Below, piece by piece: positions 19,801 through 25,283 of a DNA stretch of 64,000 nucleotides. The translations under genes and the position numbers were made by a program. Every line of letters starts with the position of its first letter. The stretch's first letter is position 1. Source of the DNA: Pigmentiphaga kullae. GTDB taxonomy: Bacteria > Pseudomonadota > Gammaproteobacteria > Burkholderiales > Burkholderiaceae_B. The notes below the pieces were generated by a model. It ran no database searches. It worked only from the letters and a program-made list of their open reading frames with translations, and was not told the DNA's origin. Location: NCBI RefSeq assembly GCF_004216695.1, contig NZ_SGXC01000001.1, positions 1,984,001 to 2,048,000 of the forward strand, read 5' to 3'.

Positions 19801-20991
19801 GCCGTGGCGGCCAGCATGCTCGATGCGGCGGGCGCGCCGCAGGCGGCCTCCGCCTCGGGCGTGACGGCCCAGGATGCGTCCGTGCGGGTCACCTCGGGCA
19901 ATCTGTCCATCGCCGCCGCATCGGCCGCGGCGGGGGGGCTGTCGTTGCAGGCGGACACCGGCAACGTCGCGCTCGGGCAGTCCGTGCAGGCGGCCACGGT
20001 CGCGCTGCTTGCCGGCGGCGACATCGGCCAAAGCGCGTCGGGAACCATCACCGCCGACGGTTTGGCGGCCCGCAGCACCGGCGGCAGCGTCGGCCTGGAC
20101 CAGGCCTCGAACCGCGTCGGGACGGTGGCGGGCGGGGCCCGCGACGCATTCGCCTATACGGATGCGGACGCCCTGCGCATAGGCGAGGTCACGCTGCCGA
20201 CCCTGGGATCGGGCGAGGGCGTGCTGGCGGGCGCCGAGCGAGGCATCGCCGCCGCTTCCTCGGTCGTGCGCACCCAGTCCGGCGACCTGACGCTGGATGC
20301 GGACGTGACCGGCGGCACCGCCGACCTGGTGGCGGCGGCGCGCTTCCAGAATCCGGACGGCGCCCGCATCGATACCTCCGGGCGCTGGCGCGTGTGGGCC
20401 GACACCTGGGAGGGCGAGACGCGCGGCGGCATGGCCGGCTCGGGCACGCTGCCCAACCTGTACGGCCGCGCCTATGGCGCGTCCATCGCCGACGCGGACA
20501 ACCACTTCATCTACCGGCAACAACCGACGGTGACCGTGACGCTGGACAGCGCAGCGCGGCCGGCCGGCATCGGCAATCCCGCCCTGGGCTACACCCTGGA
20601 CGGCCTGATCCTGGGCGATACCGGGGCGGGCATCAGCGGCACGGCCGGCTCGGCCGCCAATGCGTCGAGCCCGGCCGGCACCTATGCCGTGACGGCGGCC
20701 ACACCCTTCGTCTCGGCCGAGGGATATCTCATCAACGTCGTGCCGGGCGTGCTGACCGTGAACAGCTACACCCTGCCCAGCGTGGACCTGCAGCGCGAGA
20801 TACCGACCACCTATCTGTACGACCGGAACCTGGCCCCCGTGGCCATGTGTTTCGCCACCGGACCGATAGCCGGCGACCGGGTCGAGCAGGCGGGCGACGT
20901 GCTGGCCCGGGAATGGTCCCGGGTGCGGACGCGGCCGAACCTGAGCAACTGCGTGTCCACCGATCGCCGGAACGCCTGCTCGGACTTCTAG
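13810..20991 (+). CDS. TpsA exoprotein, filamentous haemagglutinin-type adhesin
   Basis: This 2393-residue protein has an N-terminal signal region (LALALALVGTSAGAQ) and then a TPS secretion domain of about 250 residues. Marks of that domain are TGFNPVQGSVLAP, MSIQQQSDRAIIEWGTFSIG, NRVLGGD and INPAGVLFGQGSKVETGG. The body is a glycine- and serine-rich beta-helix. Residues about 1420-2170 hold repeats of 128 residues. Near the end is an MBG-like domain (YTLDGLILGDT to NVVPGVLTVN), then a tail with cysteines in MCFATG and NCVSTDRRNAC. TpsB is directly upstream. It is probably surface-exposed or released; a cysteine-pair tail resembles that which anchors HMW1-type adhesins. Ligand unknown. Confidence 0.93.
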   Translation: MSAASRSSRKARGPAFPAPEARWNPRPLALALALVGTSAGAQMPTGFNPVQGSVLAPVTSGNTMSIQQQSDRAIIEWGTFSIGAGNAVRFLQPGASSIALNRVLGGDLSRISGELSANGRIFLINPAGVLFGQGSKVETGGLVASTLNISNADFMAGRFRFERDDANNASVTNLGTLTAPGSTIALMAATVVNGGEGKIVADGGTVGLVSARQVTLDFQGDGLTTFRFAPDAGASMAAVSNESGAVLQANGGRVAVLADSTQVAQRVVNQQGTIRAQSLTARNGEIILGASGQADVTVGGTLDASGAAGTSGGTIRVEAGGIRTGSARLDASGDGGGGGIELEGRRAITMDASSSLHADALASGHGGTIDIDAPGLHAAGIMTANAAGNGAGGAVTTSGGVVEVGAAHVSAAGAGSGANGKWTIASQGDVTVGAAPAARPATEVSAADGDSRVSGGAVGEALGNRTDVTVAATGFALDGGRGQSGNVVFDGDASVVKTQGGTSTLRVDAMRNIDMGNGSRIESQAGALNVEFNADSSGKAAMRRLEGASDFAEESGGSIDLEGATIATRGGDLRLFGQSDVAGGKAIGGTSFVNGRAQTRRTGIFVGWSDVSLCADDACAAGGSLAAAGTGITTVDATSTRGVEGGEGVAFSGTGVAAGGDISITGRGGVAAAGVRIDGRREGGTQHPMSAGGDITIVGTAADATLANNLPVDTAEAGVAIRNTTLSAGGDVTIDGKGSNLDALTRSPDIFGVLGYDIIEAIDGVHMLDTRVLAGPRRDILITGAAGGDGLIIDSGSGSTYSAIAARGVRIEKSVEALEAPGGTAPDIATDGGRIRIAGRDSDIWLAGEPTKVGATLQVDAGSADGRGGSVEVTGRNVGVLGATALLADGATGGGEVTVQAEAVAAVDDFARVQANSTGANGDGGKLLLTGQDGLRVHGSLQARGTGAGNGGRIETSGGGVDASGVRINAGTGTGAAGNWIVDPYDVRIVHGVGPGAPVDSPFEAVADTTIQDSSINTALDAGTSVRIGTGAGSGTGGDITIASGVDIRRTTGAAPLEFALDAYRGIQGDSFSIVSEAGALDLAFNSNASGTLSGDQSIAFQNATLTTNGGSVSLYGQSDPVAGSASSNRGPAIRLVDSFIDTRVGQSDAGAGGNVVLRGAGDGVTSVDIQGGRIDAATGSVTVRGVSSNYGEGVQITSGGSDDASITTTAGNISIVGIGGSDSSAGAEGVRLEGAHVQSASGDVDVRGLAQGAGTTAAGVILEGSSLVAQAGRVRVAGQSEGSGLGIDLQGGSSSLSSHAIDGQQGVVLRADNDGSADAIALEASVRSGVSINLRPGGVDAAGNATDHAATRISVGGAGGNGFSLSDADMGNLDAPNLIIGSNTHAADISVDGAVATAGNLTLQNEGGGAIAMGGGVTAATLALLAGGNVTQSPTAAIAANALTARSATGDVVLTHPGNAVATVSGGAAGDFRYVDADGITIGSVSALGMDAATNAVQNRTQDGISADRAIVQARSGNVTTNAAITAPTAITLQADAGAIQLNRTLDSGSVALLASGAIGQQAGAAITAGTLVARSTGAGVTLTDAGNRAGILAGGAATDFRYADADGLTLGNASVVGHDAAGNVQTVAVSGVSAGTAQIAARKGDLDVAAAVSAADLLSLQADTGAIGVGAAVQGRTVALLASGDITQAATGAIAGDALLARSTAGDVLLAAGNNDVRTLAASAAGDLRYRGSGDLAVATVTAGALDAVGAPQAVAASGLTATDAIVQATTGNLSVQAASNASNGLTLQADAGSVQVGQSLQAGTVALLARGDIGQQAGAGITADTLAVWSTAGAVTLTAAGNDAGVFAGSAATELRYADANALTVGEAIVATQDAAGGLSSSTVAGAQAGTVRLAARTGNLTVASGVTATDAASLQADAGAVAVNAAVRARTVALLATGDVTESTSGGIAADALLARSTGGDVLLENGGNDVRALAGSAAGSLGYRGAGDLAVTAVAASMLDAAGAPQAASASGVTAQDASVRVTSGNLSIAAASAAAGGLSLQADTGNVALGQSVQAATVALLAGGDIGQSASGTITADGLAARSTGGSVGLDQASNRVGTVAGGARDAFAYTDADALRIGEVTLPTLGSGEGVLAGAERGIAAASSVVRTQSGDLTLDADVTGGTADLVAAARFQNPDGARIDTSGRWRVWADTWEGETRGGMAGSGTLPNLYGRAYGASIADADNHFIYRQQPTVTVTLDSAARPAGIGNPALGYTLDGLILGDTGAGISGTAGSAANASSPAGTYAVTAATPFVSAEGYLINVVPGVLTVNSYTLPSVDLQREIPTTYLYDRNLAPVAMCFATGPIAGDRVEQAGDVLAREWSRVRTRPNLSNCVSTDRRNACSDF
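18076..20322 (+). repeat. 384-bp in-frame tandem repeat array in tpsA
   Basis: The anchor codons for xALLAxGxIxQ occur at 18076, 18463, 18847, 19231, 19615 and 19999. The steps are 387, 384, 384, 384 and 384 bp, that is 129 then four times 128 residues. Each unit also has ARSTxGxVxL, a DFRYxDADGLxxG-like segment and a GNLxxxAxxxAxxxLxLQADxGxxxxxxxxxA segment. The last unit is shortened. DNA identity between units is only moderate, so this is an old, diverged array. Confidence 0.85.
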
Positions 20992-22883
20992 AGACTGGCC
21001 GACCGGGCACCGCGCCCGGCCGGCGTCCAGCGCCCCAGCAGCGCGCGCAGCTTGGCGGGCGCGACCGGCTTGGTCAGCAGCGTGACCGAGGCTTCGCGTA
21101 TCCGCTGCAGGATGTCCGGCGTGGTCGTGCCCGAGATCATGATGGCGGTGGCGCGCGGCCGCAGCTCCCGCGCCTGCAGCAGCAGCGCGAGTCCGTCGTC
21201 GCTGTCGCCCAGTTGCAGGTCGCACAGGATCACGTCGTAGCGCCGGCTCGCGTCGCGCAGTTTGCGCAGCGCGTCGTCGGCGGTGCGCGCCTGGTCCACG
21301 CGGCAGTTCCATTGCCGCAGCAGGTGGGCCGTTCCTTCCAGGATGGCCTCGTCGTCGTCGATCAGCAGACAGTCCAGGTCCAGGGAGGTCGCGCCGGCGG
21401 CCTCGGGGGCGGCGGCCAGGGGCGCCACGGGCGGTGCATCGGTTGCCGGCAGCAGCAGCGAGAACGTGCTGCCCCGGCGCAGCGCGGACCGCACGCGGAT
21501 GTCGGTGCGCAGCAGGCGGGCGATGCGGGCGCAGATGGACAGCCCCAGGCCGAAGCCGTTGCGTCGGTCGCGCTGGGGATTGGCGACCTGGTAGAACTCT
21601 TCGAAGATGCGCGACTGCTGGATGGGCGCGACGCCTATGCCGTTGTCGCGGACCTCGATCCGCGTGCCGCCGCCGTCGCGCCGCGCGGCCACCAGTACCC
21701 GGCCGCCCTCGCTGTGGCGCACGGCGTTGCGCACCAGGTTGTCCAGCACGCGCATGACCAGGCTGGCATCGGTCATGACCGCGCGGCCCCGGTCGCGCCA
21801 CACCAGGTCCACGCCCGCCTCGCGCGCGATCGCCCCATGCATGGCGTCGAGCTGCTCGAACAGGTCGCGCACGCGCACCGGCGCGTAGGACGGCGACAGC
21901 ACGTTGGCGTCGAGCCGGGAAATGTCCAGCAGCGCGTCCAGCAGCGCGCTCATGACCTGGGTGCCTTCCTGCAGGCGCTGCATGGCGGGCAACTGCGCCG
22001 CGCTGGCGGTGGGCAGCAGGCCGTCGATGAACAGCCCCATCGCATGCACCGGCTGGCGCAGGTCGTGGCTGGCCGTGGCCAGGAAGCGCGTGCGCGAACG
22101 CGTGGCCTGCTCGGCCTGCGACAGCCGCGCCAGCGCTTCCCGGGTGGCGGCCTGGATGCGCTCTTCCTGCGACGAATAGGCGTCCTGCAGGCGCTGCGCC
22201 ATGTGGTCGACGTCGCTGGCCAGGGCGGCGATCTCGTTGCGGCCACAGGGGCCGCAGCGCGCGTCCAGCTTGCCGCCCTGCAGCGACGAGACGGTCGCCG
22301 AGATCCGCTTGAGCGGACGGGCGACGGCGCGCGCCATGTGGCGGGCCGACAGCCAGGCCAGCAGCAGGGCCGTGCCGCCTATCAGGCCGCCGGCCAGCAT
22401 CGAGGCGGCGCGCGCGCTCCGGTGCTCGGCGTCGTCCAGGAACACCCGCACGGTGCCGATGTCCAGCGCCGGTCCGCCGGGGCGGGGGTAGTCGGTCAGG
22501 CCGCGCGTGGCGCGCAGGCGCACCGGTTCGGCGAAGGGGCGGGCATGCTTGAGCTTTTCCGATTCGGGGCCGGCCGCGATGGCGATGCCCGTGCCGTTGC
22601 CGATCTCGACGCGCGAGGCGATGCCCTTGGCCACCATGTTCTCGGCCAGGTCGCGCAGCGTTTCCACGTCGCCGGCATACAGGCTCAGGTCGCTGGCCAC
22701 GGCCAGTTGCCGCGCGATCGCCGCGCCGTTGGCGCGGAAGGCCTGCTCCAGCGCATCCAGCCGCTCGTGAGTGAACCACAGCGTCAACGCCACGGCGGCG
22801 GTGGCGCAGGGCAGCACCCCCAGTCGTATCAGGTCGCGTTGCAGGCTGTTCGATCGAAGCGCGGCGGGGAGCATGGGAGGCAT
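20988..22883 (-). CDS. Hybrid sensor histidine kinase with C-terminal receiver
   Basis: This 631-residue membrane kinase has two transmembrane helices (about 17-37 and 158-180) around a periplasmic sensor, then a HAMP linker. The HisKA site is H273 in FLATASHDLRQPVHAM. The ATPase has N-box NAVRH, G1 DNGIGV and G2 GFGLGLSI. The receiver domain has acidic DDD at 509-511, phosphoacceptor D555 and K605. The start is 14 bp from the periplasmic protein gene upstream on the same strand, so the two form an operon. The stop overlaps the tpsA stop by 3 bp, tail to tail. No cognate regulator is adjacent; the receiver suggests a phosphorelay. Confidence 0.92.
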   Translation of the reverse strand: MPPMLPAALRSNSLQRDLIRLGVLPCATAAVALTLWFTHERLDALEQAFRANGAAIARQLAVASDLSLYAGDVETLRDLAENMVAKGIASRVEIGNGTGIAIAAGPESEKLKHARPFAEPVRLRATRGLTDYPRPGGPALDIGTVRVFLDDAEHRSARAASMLAGGLIGGTALLLAWLSARHMARAVARPLKRISATVSSLQGGKLDARCGPCGRNEIAALASDVDHMAQRLQDAYSSQEERIQAATREALARLSQAEQATRSRTRFLATASHDLRQPVHAMGLFIDGLLPTASAAQLPAMQRLQEGTQVMSALLDALLDISRLDANVLSPSYAPVRVRDLFEQLDAMHGAIAREAGVDLVWRDRGRAVMTDASLVMRVLDNLVRNAVRHSEGGRVLVAARRDGGGTRIEVRDNGIGVAPIQQSRIFEEFYQVANPQRDRRNGFGLGLSICARIARLLRTDIRVRSALRRGSTFSLLLPATDAPPVAPLAAAPEAAGATSLDLDCLLIDDDEAILEGTAHLLRQWNCRVDQARTADDALRKLRDASRRYDVILCDLQLGDSDDGLALLLQARELRPRATAIMISGTTTPDILQRIREASVTLLTKPVAPAKLRALLGRWTPAGRGARSASL

Positions 22884-22897
22884 GTCGGCGCGGAACC

Positions 22898-24013
22898 CTA
22901 GTCCCGGCGCGCCACGGCCGCCGTCAGGACGTCGTCCGGCGGCAGGGCCAGCCCCAGCCGCCTGGCCACGTGCGGGTTGGTGCGCACCGTCAGCCGCCGC
23001 GGAGCCTCGACCACGGGCGGACCTGGAGGCGCCTGCTTGAGCCGCACGGTTAGGGCATGGGCCTGTTCGGCCAGTTGCGCGCTGCCGGGCACCAGCGCCG
23101 CCAGGGCGCCGGCGCGCACCATGGCCTCGCTGGTGGCGAATACCGGCAGGTTGGCCGTGGCCGCCGATTGCAGCAGCGCCAGGGCCGCCGCGGACGTGGA
23201 TCCCACCGGGTCGGGCAGCACGAGCAGCGCGTCGCTGGCGGGCACCACGGTCTGCAAGGCGCCGGTCAACGCATTGGCGTCGGGCGCGTCGGCGGCGGCG
23301 ATGGCCCAGGGGCGGCCGCCGCGCGACGGATGCTGGGCCGGCCAGGTCAGGGCCGCGCTGGCCAGTTCGCGCATCAGCGGTTCGGCCTGGGGCGCGGTCA
23401 CGACCCCCACCCGGCGCTTGCCGGGCAGCACGGCGTCGATCAGGCTGAGCTGTTCGGCCGCGGCAGGGTCGCGCAGCAGCACGCCTATGGCGCGCTCGGG
23501 GCGGCGCAGCGCGGGCAGCGCGCGCAACTCCTCGTATTCCAGGCGGCCCAGCAGGGCCAGCAGGACCGGTTCATTACCGGCGCGCTGGACCACGGCCCGG
23601 GCCGCCCTGGGGCCCACGGCGACCAGGACGCCCGGGTCGCCGCTCTCGGCGCGGACCGGCGGCGGCGAAGCCGATGCGCCCGTGTCGGGCAGCATGGAGC
23701 CGCGCGCGCTGCGCGTGCGCACGCCGGCCAGGACGGAATCGCCGTCGTCCGCAGAGGACCGCGGCGCGCTCGCCTGCGGTCCGTCGAGCTGGCGCAGCGC
23801 GTCCAGCGGCAGGATGTCGACCTTGCCCTGGGTCAGCCGGTGCGAGGCGGCATTGACGCTGCGCAGCTGCGCGGCGAATTCGCCATACTGCTGGCCCGTA
23901 TCGTCCAGGATGAGGGTCATGTCGGCCGCCCAGGGCGCGGCCAGCGGCGCGGCCAGCCATAGGGCGGCCAACCGGCGCAGGAGCGGCAACAGAGGCGCGG
24001 AGAGTCGAAACAC
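22898..24013 (-). CDS. ABC_sub_bind-type periplasmic protein, likely ligand sensor for adjacent kinase
   Basis: This 371-residue protein has an N-terminal signal segment (LAALWLAAPLAAPWAADM) and the layout of the ABC_sub_bind (TrpX-like) family. Marks are VLVAVGPRAARAVVQRAGNEPVLLALL, LPGKRRVGVV, SDALLVLPDP and MVRAGALAALVPG. The tail VRTNPHVARRLGLALPPD is typical of the family. No ABC permease or ATPase gene accompanies it; instead it precedes the hybrid kinase by 14 bp, suggesting it presents a ligand to that kinase. It contains an extra low-complexity segment at residues 80-125 with GVRTR at 97-101. The start is a GTG without a clear ribosome-binding site, so the N-terminus is uncertain. 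Confidence 0.75.
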   Translation of the reverse strand: MFRLSAPLLPLLRRLAALWLAAPLAAPWAADMTLILDDTGQQYGEFAAQLRSVNAASHRLTQGKVDILPLDALRQLDGPQASAPRSSADDGDSVLAGVRTRSARGSMLPDTGASASPPPVRAESGDPGVLVAVGPRAARAVVQRAGNEPVLLALLGRLEYEELRALPALRRPERAIGVLLRDPAAAEQLSLIDAVLPGKRRVGVVTAPQAEPLMRELASAALTWPAQHPSRGGRPWAIAAADAPDANALTGALQTVVPASDALLVLPDPVGSTSAAALALLQSAATANLPVFATSEAMVRAGALAALVPGSAQLAEQAHALTVRLKQAPPGPPVVEAPRRLTVRTNPHVARRLGLALPPDDVLTAAVARRD

Positions 24014-24220
24014 GTTGCAAGGATTCGTGGAAGCTGTATCCGCAATCTACGTAAGCCCGGCGCGCGCGGCGATAGGGCAGAGGGCCTATGCCACCGGCCG
24101 GCGCGCCGCCGGGCGCGCCAGGCCCGCGCGCGATGGGATAGGCCGCTTGGCATATCGATACGGACCGGGGATTTGCGCACACTATGGCATCCGCCTGTCC
24201 ACCTTCCTGGAGTGCGCGCC

Positions 24221-24832
24221 ATGAAAACCTCCGTCCGGCCCCGCGTCTTTCCCTCGGGTCCTCTTGCCGCCGCGGCCCTGGCCTGCGCGGCCGCCTTTGC
24301 GATCCCGCATGCGGGGCATGCCCAGTCCGGCAACTTCGGCACCGAGACGCCCTCGGTCAACCAGATCATCGACCAGCTCAAGGCCGGCGGCGGCGACGAT
24401 GCCACCGCCGGCGTGCGCACGCGCGCGCTGCGCCCCGGCGCCTCGTCCCAGGCCACTGCGATGCCCGAGGCCGCGCCGGCCCCCGCCGCGCCCGCCGCCA
24501 TTTCCATGCAGATCCAGTTCGCGTTCGGCTCGGACCAGATCGCCGAAAGCTCGCGTCGGTCCATCGACAACCTGGCCGCGGCGCTGGCCTCCGATGAACT
24601 GAAGGGCCGCATGTTCACCGTGGCGGGCCATACCGACGGCGTGGGGTCGGCCGACTACAACATGCGCCTGTCGCAGCGCCGGGCCGCCTCGGTCAAGACC
24701 TATCTGGTGGGCCACGGCGTCGATGCCGCGCGGCTGCGCACGGTGGGCAAGGGCCCGACCGAATTGCTGAATCCGGCCGATCCGCGCGCCGCCGAGAACC
24801 GGCGCGTGGAAATCATCGCCACCGGCTCGTAA
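24221..24832 (+). CDS. OmpA-family peptidoglycan-associated protein
   Basis: This 203-residue periplasmic protein has a signal peptide (ACAAAFAIPHAGHAQ), a short linker rich in Ala/Pro, and a C-terminal OmpA domain (about residues 98-203). The peptidoglycan-contact residues are present in AGHTDGVGSADYNMRLSQRRA and PADPRAAENRRVEI. The ATG at 24221 has TGGAG about eight bases upstream; the frame is open to 24173. It is divergent from the ABC_sub_bind gene and precedes the DUF4280 gene by 36 bp. The linker carries GVRTR (64-68), which recurs in the divergently encoded protein. A structural link to the TPS or T6SS machinery is possible but unproven. Confidence 0.88.
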   Translation: MKTSVRPRVFPSGPLAAAALACAAAFAIPHAGHAQSGNFGTETPSVNQIIDQLKAGGGDDATAGVRTRALRPGASSQATAMPEAAPAPAAPAAISMQIQFAFGSDQIAESSRRSIDNLAAALASDELKGRMFTVAGHTDGVGSADYNMRLSQRRAASVKTYLVGHGVDAARLRTVGKGPTELLNPADPRAAENRRVEIIATGS

Positions 24833-24833
24833 C

Positions 24834-24852
24834 CGCGCCGGGTTCCGGCGCG
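24834..24852. terminator. GC-rich hairpin between ompA-like and DUF4280 genes
   Basis: CGCGCCGG and CCGGCGCG pair perfectly around a GTT loop directly after the ompA-like stop. No T-tract follows, so it is at most a weak terminator or an mRNA-stability hairpin within a two-gene unit. Confidence 0.35.
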
Positions 24853-24868
24853 CCGCGGGAGGACCGCC

Positions 24869-25258
24869 ATGGCCATGCACGTCGTCAACGGGGCGCTGCT
24901 GCAATGCAGCTTCGGCGTGGCGCCTTCGTCCCTGGTGGTGCTGCCCGTCAACAAGATGATGTCCTCGAGCCAGCCGGCGGCCAACATCATGGACCACAAG
25001 CCCATGGTCAACATCATGCCCTTCGGCATGTGCGCCAGCCTGGGCAACCCCTCGGTCGCCTCGGCGACCTCCGCCGCCCTGGGCGTGCTCACGCCCATGC
25101 CCTGCGTGCCGGCGACCAGTTCTCCCTGGGTACCCGGCTCGCCCACCGTCATGCTGGCCAACCAGCCGGTCCTGAACAACACCTCGACCTGCATGTGCAA
25201 CTGGGGCGGGGTGATCACCATCACCATGCCGGGGCAGATGACCGAACTCGTGCCTTGA
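24869..25258 (+). CDS. DUF4280 (PAAR-like) protein
   Basis: This 129-residue protein belongs to the DUF4280 PAAR-like family. Typical segments are NGALLQCSFGVAPSSL, ANIMDHKPMVNIMPFGMC, LTPMPCVPAT and NTSTCMCNWGGVI. Its five cysteines and conserved histidine could bind a metal at the tip of the spike. PAAR-like proteins sit on the VgrG spike of type VI secretion systems and carry or recruit effectors. No other PAAR gene is in the window, so this is the probable spike tip here. It is convergent with the 736-residue candidate effector, 25 bp away. Confidence 0.85.
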   Translation: MAMHVVNGALLQCSFGVAPSSLVVLPVNKMMSSSQPAANIMDHKPMVNIMPFGMCASLGNPSVASATSAALGVLTPMPCVPATSSPWVPGSPTVMLANQPVLNNTSTCMCNWGGVITITMPGQMTELVP

Positions 25259-25283
25259 CGGAACAGGGACGCCAGGCCCGCCG

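Noticed and set aside
18076-20322. Regular repeats considered as a CRISPR-like or satellite array
   Set aside because: The period is 384 bp, a multiple of three, within an open coding frame, and the units diverge mainly at third positions.
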